Of a DNA stretch of 35,222 nt, positions 1 through 7,727 are shown piece by piece. The stretch lies in assembly GCA_902766005.1 (NCBI GenBank), contig CACXCB010000037.1:1-35222 (forward strand), read 5' to 3'. Origin of the DNA: an uncultured Erysipelotrichaceae bacterium. Its GTDB lineage: Bacteria; Bacillota_I; Bacilli_A; Erysipelotrichales; Erysipelotrichaceae. Position 1 is the stretch's first letter. Each line of letters begins with the position of its first letter. Below the pieces are notes generated by a model. It ran no database searches. It saw nothing but the letters and a program-made list of their open reading frames with translations, and had not been told where the DNA came from. A program made the position numbers and the translations under genes.

Positions 1-73
1 CGGCGGCAAGGAATGCCGCGATGACCAGAACGATCTCAAACAAGACCGGATGTCTTTCTCCAAACTGAAACAT
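1..73 (-). CDS. N-terminal fragment of a putative membrane protein
   Basis: Only the first 24 codons lie inside the window; the rest runs off the left edge. The peptide opens MFQFGERHPVLFE and continues into a hydrophobic stretch (IVLVIAAFLAA), which looks like a short cytoplasmic head followed by a first transmembrane helix. The start is supported by an AGGAG ribosome binding site 7 bases upstream of the ATG. CPBP-type membrane proteases often begin this way, but too little is visible to name a family. It is the last gene in this direction in the window and is separated from the rRNA methyltransferase by 284 bases. Confidence 0.55.
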   Translation of the reverse strand, partial: MFQFGERHPVLFEIVLVIAAFLAA

Positions 74-357
74 CGTACTTTCTCCTACACACATTCGTCA
101 AAAGCATTAACTCCCTTGAGCTCAGAAGGGTCAAACCCCTCATTTTGTTCATAAAAGCTTACTGCGAAATGCAGAAAATAAACGTCCATAATCAACGCGA
201 TATTCTATTGTCTATAAGTCCTCAAGTTTTGTGCCTACAGTGACGAGTTCTATTGCTATAGCCACCTGGGCATACTTTTCGAGGCGTTTTCCGCGTTTCG
301 ACCAGTCAGTCTCACCGAAGGTGAAATGCTCGTAAAAGTGTTTAAAATAAAGGATTT
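74..357. other. Gene-poor stretch with small hairpins and an orphan reading frame
   Basis: This 284-base stretch between the left-edge gene and the rRNA methyltransferase has no start-codon ORF I can support. It holds two short hairpins (CCCTT/AAGGG at 113-130; CTGC/GCAG at 162-174). On the minus strand an open frame without a start codon runs from inside the methyltransferase 3' end to a TAG at 212. It includes the peptide YEHFTFGETDWSKRGK and reads like real protein, but I do not recognise it. No terminator with a U-run was seen after the methyltransferase. Confidence 0.5.
106..134 (-). promoter_or_regulatory. Candidate sigma-A promoter for the left-edge gene
   Basis: On the minus strand TTGACC (129-134) is followed after 17 bases by GTTAAT (106-111), about 30 bases ahead of the ATG at 73. 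The -10 matches consensus at only four of six positions. The spacer contains a small inverted repeat, CCCTT/AAGGG, that could form a hairpin or bind a regulator. Confidence 0.35.
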
Positions 358-1491
358 CTACGAGTTCAACTTTTGTAGCAACACTATAGTCTCGACGTGT
401 TCCGTAAACGGGAACTGGTCTACAGGAATGATCTTCCTAATCCTATATCCTTTTTTATATAGGATATCTATATCTCTTTTCTGTGTAACAGGATTACATG
501 ACACATATACGATTTTCTTGGGATTGGCGTGTGCCAGAGTATTTAAAAACTTATATGTAGATCCGGAACGGGGAGGATCAATAAAGGCCACATCAAACTG
601 CCCTCTCATCTTCTCCATATACTTTTCCGCATCATTACATTCAAAACGGACATTATCTACATGATTCAGCTTTGCATTGCCAATAGCATCCATTACAGCT
701 TGTTTATTGATTTCAACACCATACACCTGTTTTACATAAGGTGAAGCAATCAATGATATTGTTCCGATGCCGCAATATGCATCCAAAACAACATCCGTCT
801 TTTTAAGACCTGCACATTCCACTGCGATAGTATACAGTTTTTCTGTTTGTATCGGATTCACCTGGAAAAAAGATTTCGGGGAAATATGGAAATCAAAACC
901 ACAAAGATTATCTGTAATGTATCCTTTGCCATAGAGAACCTTTTCCCTGTCACCTAAAACCATCGATGTATTTCTGTCATTGAAATTCAAAACGATGGTT
1001 TTGATACACGGGTGTTTCTCTAAGATTTTCTTCACAAATTCCTTTGACCCCGGTAATTGTTTTGAGCCGATGACAATCACCAGAAGAACGTCTTTTGTGG
1101 AATGGGATACGCGTATATACAAATGACGTAATACGCCTTTCCTTCTGTCTTCTTCATATGGCTCAATATGCATCTGATTGGCAATATCACAAACTGATTG
1201 AATGATATCATTTGCCTGCTGATGCTGGATAAAACAATCGGTATTCTTTAAAACAAAATGAGATCTTTCGGCATACGTTCCTGCTATAACCTTTTTGTTT
1301 TTGTCTTTGGCAAATGTAGCATATATTTTATGCCTGTAGTTATACGGATTCTCCATCTGCACAACAGGCTGTACTTTATTCCGGCTGAACAGTTTCTGCA
1401 CAAATTCCTGTTTCTTTTCAATTTGCTCACTGTAATGTAAATTACCGTAAGTACATGCCCCGCATTGTTTCATGATCGGACATTTCTTCAT
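358..1491 (-). CDS. rlmCD: 23S rRNA (uracil-5-)-methyltransferase, RumA/RlmCD family
   Basis: This SAM-dependent enzyme of the TrmA/RumA family methylates C5 of uridine in RNA; the Gram-positive member modifies 23S rRNA U747 and/or U1939. Visible motifs are the Fe-S cluster cysteines C4, C10, C13 and C86, the SAM-binding loop DAYCGIG (237-243), DPPRSG (305-310), the catalytic cysteine C332 in YVSCNP, and the general base in HVE (E367). At 377 residues it lacks the N-terminal TRAM domain of full-length RlmCD (about 450 aa), so it resembles RlmC/RumB in architecture and its exact target base is uncertain. The ATG overlaps the stop of the upstream HAD gene (ATGA), so the two are translationally coupled. 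The family assignment is firm; the choice between U747 and U1939 is not. Confidence 0.88.
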   Translation of the reverse strand: MKKCPIMKQCGACTYGNLHYSEQIEKKQEFVQKLFSRNKVQPVVQMENPYNYRHKIYATFAKDKNKKVIAGTYAERSHFVLKNTDCFIQHQQANDIIQSVCDIANQMHIEPYEEDRRKGVLRHLYIRVSHSTKDVLLVIVIGSKQLPGSKEFVKKILEKHPCIKTIVLNFNDRNTSMVLGDREKVLYGKGYITDNLCGFDFHISPKSFFQVNPIQTEKLYTIAVECAGLKKTDVVLDAYCGIGTISLIASPYVKQVYGVEINKQAVMDAIGNAKLNHVDNVRFECNDAEKYMEKMRGQFDVAFIDPPRSGSTYKFLNTLAHANPKKIVYVSCNPVTQKRDIDILYKKGYRIRKIIPVDQFPFTEHVETIVLLQKLNS

Positions 1492-2117
1492 AATTCAACC
1501 TCTTTCAATGTATGAACTACATGATCCGTAACATCTTTTAATACTCTGTAGGATTGATGACCTGTGGCAACAAGTATACAGTGATCGATGCCTAATGCAT
1601 CCGCAGTTTCTTTGTCATGTGTTGTGTCACCGATGTATAAACAATCTTCAGGCTTAACCTCAGCATTTTTCATCCATTTTTTTGCCATGTCTATTTTTGA
1701 ACCGGCAAGACGGTTATCTATGCCGAGAATCTCCGTAAAAAGATGATCAATATGAAGCTGTCTGCATTGATTGATCAATGCATCATGTAAAGATGCGGAA
1801 AGGATAACATTCTGAAATCCTTTATTGATGGATTCCTGAATCTTATCCATGAATCCATCCATCAGGTCGCATGTATGAAACAATGCATCATATTGTGCAT
1901 TATATTCGACAGAAATATCCTCATAGGTTTCATTCTCAAATGTATATCCTACTTTGTAGTAATAATTGATGACAGGAAAGCAGAACAGTTCCCTGTATTC
2001 ATCCAGGGATATATCTTTCATCATCCCTCTTTTGTGACGCATTTCATTTTCAATCTGCAGGCTTAATGCCGCATCGTCTATAATCGTTCCGTTAAAATCC
2101 CAAATGACTGTTTTCAT
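1488..2117 (-). CDS. HAD-superfamily hydrolase (PGP-like phosphatase)
   Basis: This is a 209-residue HAD phosphatase. Motif I is DFNGT (D7 nucleophile, with N9 where many members have the second Asp; the DxNGT variant is common in phosphoglycolate-phosphatase-like proteins). A helical cap follows, then motif II LSAS and motif IV IGDTTHDKETA. The substrate cannot be predicted. I chose the internal ATG at 2117 over an earlier ATG at 2141 because motif I should lie near the N-terminus and because a TATAAT box sits between the two. There is no proper Shine-Dalgarno, and the predicted transcript start lies at or next to the ATG. It is co-transcribed with the downstream methyltransferase through a 4-base overlap. 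Confidence 0.82.
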   Translation of the reverse strand: MKTVIWDFNGTIIDDAALSLQIENEMRHKRGMMKDISLDEYRELFCFPVINYYYKVGYTFENETYEDISVEYNAQYDALFHTCDLMDGFMDKIQESINKGFQNVILSASLHDALINQCRQLHIDHLFTEILGIDNRLAGSKIDMAKKWMKNAEVKPEDCLYIGDTTHDKETADALGIDHCILVATGHQSYRVLKDVTDHVVHTLKEVEL

Positions 2118-2124
2118 GCCTATG

Positions 2125-2152
2125 ATTATACAGGAAAACATTGATTATGCAA
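2125..2152 (-). promoter_or_regulatory. Sigma-A promoter for the HAD-rlmCD pair
   Basis: The minus strand reads TTGCAT (2147-2152), a 16-base spacer, then a perfect TATAAT (2125-2130). Only seven bases separate the -10 box from the ATG at 2117, so initiation would give a leaderless or near-leaderless mRNA. The -35 box overlaps the U-run of the nadE terminator. Confidence 0.75.
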
Positions 2153-2180
2153 AAAAAAGAAGATCCGAAAATCTTCTTTT
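2151..2180 (-). terminator. Rho-independent terminator of the NAD operon
   Basis: A perfect 10-bp stem (2155-2164 with 2171-2180), a six-base loop and a run of T on the minus strand directly follow nadE. The stem includes the first base of the nadE stop codon. Confidence 0.9.
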
Positions 2181-4123
2181 CATGCGTTTTCAATTTCCTT
2201 CATCCATAAGGAAACAGAAGCATCGCTTGGCATGCGCCAGTCTCCTCTCGGTGACAATGTGACAGAACCGACTTTCGGTCCATCCGGGAGACACGAACGC
2301 TTGAACTGCTGATGGAAGAAACGGTTATAGAATCGTTTCAATGCATCTTTCATCGTTTCTTTGGATATTTCCGGATAAGCTCTTAAAGCAAAGGCGAGTA
2401 TCTTTTCCACACAGAAGCCATAACGCAGGACATAGAACAGGAAGAAATCATTCAGGTCATACTTTCCTATCTTCTCTTCTGTTTTCTGCGCAATCTGCCC
2501 GTCTTTGTTCGGTGTCAATTCCGGTGATATCGGTGTATCGATGATACTGAGAAGAACCCTTCTCAATTCTGCATTATCCGTCGCAAGGGCATATGCCTTG
2601 CAGATGTACTGTACCAGCGTCTTAGGAACCGATGCATTGACACCATACATAGACATATGATCTCCGTTGTATGTGCACCATCCAAGAGCCAGCTCTGAAA
2701 GATCACCGGTTCCTACCACAATACCGTTATCCATATTTGCGGCATCCATCAGAATATAAGTACGCATTCTAGCCTGGGCATTTTCATAGGTCACATCATT
2801 TTCACCTTTATAAGTACCGCCATGACCTATATCTTCAAGATGTTTTTTCACGGATTCTTCGATGGCAACTTCACGGATTTCCACTTCAAGCGACTTCATC
2901 AGATCAATTGCGTTATTGTAGGTTAAAGATGTTGTATTACCACGATTTGGAAGAGTATAGGCAATGATATGTATATCTTTTTCAATCCTTTGCGCTTCAT
3001 GACAGACAAGTAATGCCAATGTACTGTCCAAGCCTCCTGAAATACCGATTACAAGATTTTTAATGCCTGTGTGACGGACTCTTGTTGCTAAACCATGTGC
3101 CTGAATCTGCAGTATTTTGCGGCATCTTTTCCACCGCTCTTCATCATCTGCAGGAACAAACGGGTTTCTCGCTACGGGATACTCTTCCTCATGCAGCTTA
3201 GCGAGAAGCTCATCTGACGTAATTGCATACTTTTGTGCAATCGGAGAAACAGAAACAGGTATCCTTTCATAACCTTGTGTATCAGGATAGGTTGACTGAT
3301 GAAGACGGTTATAGTCAATTGTATCAAGGTCAATGATCCCAGATCGTACACAAGGTGTTTGTGGGAAGATGACATCCTTTAGCATTCTTCCGTTTTCCGC
3401 AATCATGGAGTGTCCCGAGAAAACTAAATCCGTACTGCTTTCATCCATGGCAGCCGAACAATATAAATATGCACAATAGCATGATGATGACTGCTGCAGA
3501 ACCATCATTCTGCGATAATCCTGTTTGCCGATCACTTCATCGGATGCGGATGGATTGACAATGATATTGGCTCCCGCCATGCAGGCGTGCGTGCTTGGCT
3601 TATCAGGAACCCAGAGATCTTCACAGATATCCGTACCAAGGCATGCCCCTGTTCTTTCATCTGTAAAGAGATATTTCGTGCCGAAAGGAATATTTTCATC
3701 ATGAATTTTAATGCAATCTTTTTCAATATCCTTACCACTTGCAAACCATCTCGCTTCATAGAATTCCCCATAATTCGGGATATTGATTTTTGGCACGATT
3801 CCGCATATTTTTCCATCGGAAAGATAGGCTGCGGTATTATAGATCTTATTTTTATATTGCAAAGGCAATCCTACGACAGCTGTCATTGTATCAGGTACGG
3901 CTGAAGCAATTTCTGCCAATGCTTCTTTGCATGCTTCAAGCAATGAACGCTGAAAAAAGAGATCGGCACATGTATAACCGCTGAGAGATAATTCCGGAAA
4001 CAGCATTACACCGCTGTCTGCATGATCCTGAATCATACGAATGATTTGTTTTGTGTTATAGGCAACATCCGCAATCTTCAAAGAAGGCATTGCTACGGAA
4101 ACTTTAATCATTTTGTTTTTCAT
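2180..4123 (-). CDS. nadE: Glutamine-dependent NAD+ synthetase
   Basis: NadE converts deamido-NAD to NAD using ATP and ammonia released from glutamine, the last step of NAD synthesis. The 647-residue protein has two domains. An N-terminal nitrilase-type glutaminase (about 1-290) carries the triad E44, K112 (VPKINIP) and C167 (GTDICEDLW). A C-terminal synthetase domain carries the pyrophosphatase loop SGGLDS (362-367). The length is close to the roughly 680-aa bacterial two-domain form. The start is the ATG at 4123, preceded by AGGTGA at good spacing; a GTG three codons earlier overlaps the nadD stop but has a poor ribosome binding site. It is the last gene of the operon and is followed at once by a terminator. 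Confidence 0.96.
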   Translation of the reverse strand: MKNKMIKVSVAMPSLKIADVAYNTKQIIRMIQDHADSGVMLFPELSLSGYTCADLFFQRSLLEACKEALAEIASAVPDTMTAVVGLPLQYKNKIYNTAAYLSDGKICGIVPKINIPNYGEFYEARWFASGKDIEKDCIKIHDENIPFGTKYLFTDERTGACLGTDICEDLWVPDKPSTHACMAGANIIVNPSASDEVIGKQDYRRMMVLQQSSSCYCAYLYCSAAMDESSTDLVFSGHSMIAENGRMLKDVIFPQTPCVRSGIIDLDTIDYNRLHQSTYPDTQGYERIPVSVSPIAQKYAITSDELLAKLHEEEYPVARNPFVPADDEERWKRCRKILQIQAHGLATRVRHTGIKNLVIGISGGLDSTLALLVCHEAQRIEKDIHIIAYTLPNRGNTTSLTYNNAIDLMKSLEVEIREVAIEESVKKHLEDIGHGGTYKGENDVTYENAQARMRTYILMDAANMDNGIVVGTGDLSELALGWCTYNGDHMSMYGVNASVPKTLVQYICKAYALATDNAELRRVLLSIIDTPISPELTPNKDGQIAQKTEEKIGKYDLNDFFLFYVLRYGFCVEKILAFALRAYPEISKETMKDALKRFYNRFFHQQFKRSCLPDGPKVGSVTLSPRGDWRMPSDASVSLWMKEIENA

Positions 4124-4128
4124 ATTAT

Positions 4129-4743
4129 TCACCTGTTGAGATATGCATAAAGGCCTTCAAGTTCTTCGGGAACCATATCCTTCAATGTCTTTAATTCATT
4201 TCTGATTTCCATGTATTTTCTGCGTATTTGCGTGGATGAGACGGAATGATAGATATCCGGGGTATGTACCACTTGAATACAGGATGCAAATCCGGAAAGG
4301 TATGGATCTTTTGCGATATAGCTGATACAGTCATCTTCATACCTGTCCATTGCAACAACACCGAATTCATGCATGATTTCGGGAATGTATTGCCAGTTTG
4401 TCTCCAATTCAATCAGCTTGTCATAACCGATCAGAAGTCTGCATGAATACCCTTCCTCTTTGAGATGCTGAAGTGTCAGATATGTTCTTGGCTGTGTATC
4501 CGAGTGAATTTCAAAATCACTGACGATCATCCAATCCTTGTTTTCTGCAATTTTATTCAGCATGGAAAGCCTGTCTTCATCCCTGAAGGCATAATCTTTC
4601 CCCTGCTCTTTTTGGATGTACGACATCTTGCTTGGGACAAAGATAACACAATCAGATTGACTCTCTTGCATTGCATGGTATGCAAGATCGATGTGTGCTC
4701 TAGATGGCGGGTTGAAGGCTCCTCCGAAAACAAGAGCTTTCAT
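4129..4743 (-). CDS. nadD: Nicotinate-mononucleotide adenylyltransferase-like protein
   Basis: This enzyme would transfer AMP from ATP to nicotinate mononucleotide to give deamido-NAD. The 204-residue protein has the nucleotidyltransferase opening FGGAFNPP and the C-terminal motif SVSSTQIR (family ISxTxIR). The signature HxGH after FNPP reads SRAH instead, so the first His and the Gly are replaced and only the second His remains. Its position between pncB (4-base ATGA overlap) and nadE, in an operon that otherwise lacks this step, supports the NadD role. A diverged specificity or weaker activity is possible. No HD (YqeK-like) domain is fused. Confidence 0.85.
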   Translation of the reverse strand: MKALVFGGAFNPPSRAHIDLAYHAMQESQSDCVIFVPSKMSYIQKEQGKDYAFRDEDRLSMLNKIAENKDWMIVSDFEIHSDTQPRTYLTLQHLKEEGYSCRLLIGYDKLIELETNWQYIPEIMHEFGVVAMDRYEDDCISYIAKDPYLSGFASCIQVVHTPDIYHSVSSTQIRRKYMEIRNELKTLKDMVPEELEGLYAYLNR

Positions 4744-6260
4744 CCTAATTTACCGCCATGCAGCTTCTCATACATCTCTTCCCTGACTTTTGCGACATTC
4801 AAAGAAAGATCGACATAATGCTTGTGCGGGAATTCCGGTCTCAATTCACTCTCCCACACCTTGTTCTGCAGCTGGTCTTTGATATATGCTTTCTTTTCGG
4901 CAATTGTCGGAAGATCAATGACAACTTCACCATGAATCATATGCGGCACAAGAAGTTTTTCAACTGCATACGGAACAATCTTTTTATGCGTATCAAATGC
5001 ATCGGGATCCAGATTGACAACAGTAATTTCTTTACCCGGTTCAATTACTTCATCATCCAGTGTGATGATGTCACACTGACCTTTGCCTTCTACATCGAAG
5101 ACTCTCCATGCCATCAGCTTGCCCGGGATAATCGCTTTGGAAACCGTATCGGAACACTTCATTTTCGGTGTATATGTACCATCATCGTTTTTCACTGCAA
5201 CAAGCTTATAGACGCCGCCAAATACAGGATCAGTAGCGGATGTAATCAGCTTTTCGCCTACACCATAGGAATCAAAATGTGCACCTTCGTACAGTTCCAT
5301 ATTGGACATTTTCTTTTCATCCAGGGAATTGGAGGCAACCAGCTTGATATATTGTTTTCCTGCTGCATCAAGTGCCTTGCGCAGACGTTTGTATCCGCGT
5401 GCCAAGTCACCGGAGTCGATTCTGGCAGATTTAACTCTCTTGTTTGGATCATCCGGATACTTTTCTATCAGTTCATTATCCAGCTTGATCAGATTCGGCA
5501 GACCGGATTCAAAGATGGAATATGTATCCAACAGCAATGAAACATTATCCGGATAGGTTTCGGCATAGGCTTTGAACGCTTCGTATTCGCTTGGGAAGAA
5601 TTCAATAAAGCTGTGTGCGATTGTTCCGACAGCCTTTACATCGGAACCATACCGCATCTCAGCAAGACAGTTTGCAGTGCCGATACACCCGCCTAAAATA
5701 GCTGCATATGCACCGTCATTGCCTGCGGATTTACCCTGTGCCCTTCTTGTTCCGAATTCCATGACATTTCTTGGGGAATGCGTATTCAATCCGGTGATTC
5801 TTGTTGCCTTGGTAGCGATCAATGAATGAAAGTTCATCGTCTGCAGAAGATAGGTTTCAATCAAAATTGCACCCACCATGTCGCATTCAATGCGTACCAT
5901 CGGTACCTGGGGATAACATACCGTGCCTTCCTTCAGCATGTAGACATCACCCTTCCATGTATAGGTTCTCAGATAATCGCAGAAAGCATCGCTCATTCCT
6001 TTGGTTTTGAGCCAGAGGATATCCTGCTCATTGAAATGATAGTTCTGTAAGAAACGGATCAGTTTTCTCTGACCGCAGCTGATTGTATAACCGTTATCAT
6101 CCGGGTTTTTACGGAAGAACATGTCAAAAACCATAACGGTATCTTTAAAGCCATGTAAGAACAGAGAATTTGCCATGGTGAATTCATAAAAATCCGTCAC
6201 CATTGCAGGATTGTCATAATCTTCGTCGGGAATATACGGTTCTACCTGAATCTGTGTCAT
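4740..6260 (-). CDS. pncB: Nicotinate phosphoribosyltransferase
   Basis: PncB joins nicotinic acid to PRPP, with ATP hydrolysis, to form nicotinate mononucleotide. The 506-residue length fits the long Gram-positive form. Visible family blocks are MVTDFYEFTMAN (20-31), MEFGTRRAQGK (167-177), the phosphorylatable histidine H216 in GTIAHS, RIDSGDLARG, and GVGEKLITS. A ribosome binding site AGGAGGAG lies just ahead of the ATG, 11 bases after the pncA stop. The 3' end overlaps the nadD start as ATGA. It acts in the cytoplasm directly after PncA. Confidence 0.97.
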   Translation of the reverse strand: MTQIQVEPYIPDEDYDNPAMVTDFYEFTMANSLFLHGFKDTVMVFDMFFRKNPDDNGYTISCGQRKLIRFLQNYHFNEQDILWLKTKGMSDAFCDYLRTYTWKGDVYMLKEGTVCYPQVPMVRIECDMVGAILIETYLLQTMNFHSLIATKATRITGLNTHSPRNVMEFGTRRAQGKSAGNDGAYAAILGGCIGTANCLAEMRYGSDVKAVGTIAHSFIEFFPSEYEAFKAYAETYPDNVSLLLDTYSIFESGLPNLIKLDNELIEKYPDDPNKRVKSARIDSGDLARGYKRLRKALDAAGKQYIKLVASNSLDEKKMSNMELYEGAHFDSYGVGEKLITSATDPVFGGVYKLVAVKNDDGTYTPKMKCSDTVSKAIIPGKLMAWRVFDVEGKGQCDIITLDDEVIEPGKEITVVNLDPDAFDTHKKIVPYAVEKLLVPHMIHGEVVIDLPTIAEKKAYIKDQLQNKVWESELRPEFPHKHYVDLSLNVAKVREEMYEKLHGGKLG

Positions 6261-6271
6261 TGTCTCTCCTC

Positions 6272-6787
6272 CTATTTCACCTGTATCTGACAGGATTCCA
6301 TCACTTTTAATGCAGCTTCATGTTTTTCAGGTGTCACACCTGCACAAGCGTCCTGAATGACGCACATCTCGGTGTTTCTGCAAGCTGCTCTTAATAAGAG
6401 GGCATTGCTGATCACACAGATATCCGTGCACAAACCGACAAGCGTGATTGTATCCGGCTGCATCTCCTTGATTCTTTCAACTAATGTTTCAGAACCAAAT
6501 GTTGGTTTTTCAATCAGAAGTGCATTTCTATTTTCCAAGGCATCCATGATTTCCCGGCGGATCTGCCATCCTTCTGTTCCTTTTATGCAATGCTCAACCG
6601 GAAGGTATTTTCCTTCAAGTGTCTGCATGTAGTTTTCTTCATGTGTATCCAGCGTAGCAATGATCTGATCGTAAGAATCACTCCGGATTTCCTCTGTTAC
6701 CCGATCAACAATTTTAACAGCTTCAGCTGTTCCCAATGCACCGTCGATGAAGTCGTTCTGCATATCTACAACTACTAATACATTCAT
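6272..6787 (-). CDS. pncA: Nicotinamidase (isochorismatase-fold cysteine hydrolase)
   Basis: PncA deamidates nicotinamide to nicotinate. The 171-residue protein has the isochorismatase-fold catalytic triad: D8 in VVDMQNDF, K94 in IEKPTFGS, and C124 in GLCTDICV. The metal-site residues D47 and H49 (LDTH) and H66 (VEHC) are also present, followed by the GTEGW motif seen in clostridial nicotinamidases. The start overlaps the stop of the upstream regulator gene as ATGA. The neighbours (pncB, nadD, nadE) settle the choice of nicotinamidase over other cysteine hydrolases of the fold. Confidence 0.93.
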   Translation of the reverse strand: MNVLVVVDMQNDFIDGALGTAEAVKIVDRVTEEIRSDSYDQIIATLDTHEENYMQTLEGKYLPVEHCIKGTEGWQIRREIMDALENRNALLIEKPTFGSETLVERIKEMQPDTITLVGLCTDICVISNALLLRAACRNTEMCVIQDACAGVTPEKHEAALKVMESCQIQVK

Positions 6788-7641
6788 AAATTCTCCTCCA
6801 GATATGTATACATAGGATTAAAACGGTATAATGCGGCATATTTGCCGGAAACTTTTGCCTTCTTCCCTGTTTCCTTTAACATTTTGCGGATATCCCTTCT
6901 GAAATTGCCGGTATCCGTCTTATGGCCGATGATTGCTTCATAGACATCCTGCATCTGTCTCAATGTGCATTCCTCCGGAAGCAGGTTGAACATAATTCCT
7001 GTAGATGCGGCTCTGTTTTGCAGCATGTCCATTGCCATGTTGATGCCCTTGATATGATCAGCAGCAAGCTTTGCATTGGCATTGTCAGAAAGAATCGAAC
7101 GTGTTTCCACATAGTTGTGCTTTGCCGTGTCATGGATAACATATTCCATGTGTACTTCTTTCTCATCGTCAAGGGTTAAAATGCATGTTCGATTTTGTTC
7201 AGCGGATTCCACAACCTTTTTGGAGATCGTAAACCATTTTGCATCCTGGGCATCATCTGCCGCTTTTGTGTTCTTAATGTTTTCTTCCGGTGTCATGGAA
7301 AGGTACATGGTTGTAATAACCCTGGTCCTAGGATCACGATCCGCATTGCCGAAAGTATACAGCTGACGAAAATACGTATGATCCGTTATATTTGTTTCTT
7401 CCGAGAGTTCTCTTCTTACTGCTTCCTCCATATCCTCGCTGAATTCAATAAATCCACCCGGCAAAGCCCATTGGTGAATGAACGGATGATCCTTTCTTTT
7501 GATTAAAAGAAGTTTCAGTTTTTTGTCTGTTACAGTCATCAGAATCATATCGACCGTATTGCTTGGATGACGATATTTGGAATCATCATAATTGGCAAGA
7601 AACTGTGCTAGTGTTTGTCCCTTTTCATTGATTTCTTCCAT
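6784..7641 (-). CDS. nrtR: Nudix-domain regulator of NAD metabolism, NrtR-like
   Basis: This 285-residue protein has an N-terminal Nudix domain and a C-terminal region (about 200-285) of the size and position of the NrtR winged helix. NrtR proteins repress NAD salvage genes and release DNA when ADP-ribose or a related NAD metabolite binds the Nudix pocket. The Nudix box (63-85) keeps the catalytic REL-SEE core but has Asn where the final Gly usually sits, so hydrolase activity on ADP-ribose is possible as well. The start is the ATG at 7641, five bases after AGGAGT; an earlier in-frame ATG at 7659 falls inside the operator. It is the first gene of the operon, so it would control itself and pncA-pncB-nadD-nadE. 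Confidence 0.85.
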   Translation of the reverse strand: MEEINEKGQTLAQFLANYDDSKYRHPSNTVDMILMTVTDKKLKLLLIKRKDHPFIHQWALPGGFIEFSEDMEEAVRRELSEETNITDHTYFRQLYTFGNADRDPRTRVITTMYLSMTPEENIKNTKAADDAQDAKWFTISKKVVESAEQNRTCILTLDDEKEVHMEYVIHDTAKHNYVETRSILSDNANAKLAADHIKGINMAMDMLQNRAASTGIMFNLLPEECTLRQMQDVYEAIIGHKTDTGNFRRDIRKMLKETGKKAKVSGKYAALYRFNPMYTYLEENL

Positions 7642-7650
7642 AAATACTCC

Positions 7651-7669
7651 TATAGTCATTTTGACTATA
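7651..7669. promoter_or_regulatory. Palindromic operator, probable NrtR site
   Basis: TATAGTCA and TGACTATA form a perfect 8-bp inverted repeat with a three-base spacer. It lies between the -10 box and the ribosome binding site of nrtR, covering the predicted transcription start. NrtR regulators are known to bind palindromes in the promoters of NAD genes; that this one is the NrtR site is inferred from position and symmetry. Confidence 0.75.
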
Positions 7670-7672
7670 CAT

Positions 7673-7701
7673 ATGATAGTTTGTTTACAATCTCATGTCA
7701 A
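7673..7701 (-). promoter_or_regulatory. Sigma-A promoter of the NAD salvage operon
   Basis: The minus strand has a perfect TTGACA (7696-7701), a 17-base spacer and TATCAT (7673-7678). The palindrome begins four bases downstream, so a bound repressor would block initiation. No other clear promoter was seen within the operon. Confidence 0.88.
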
Positions 7702-7702
7702 C

Positions 7703-7727
7703 AAAAAAGAGAGAATCATCTCTCTTT
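7703..7727 (-). terminator. Terminator of the small membrane protein gene
   Basis: A 9-bp stem (7706-7714 with 7719-7727) with a four-base loop and trailing T residues on the minus strand. The stem overlaps the stop codon of the gene ending at 7726. Confidence 0.85.

Noticed and set aside
74..214. A second IS605 right end at the left edge
   Set aside because: The CCCTT/AAGGG hairpin and nearby GGGAGT loosely recall the element end at 35146-35166, but the stem is short and no tnpB codons could be read.
4758..5540. A 260-codon plus-strand open frame opposite pncB
   Set aside because: Antisense to highly conserved pncB, with no recognisable domain, promoter or Shine-Dalgarno.
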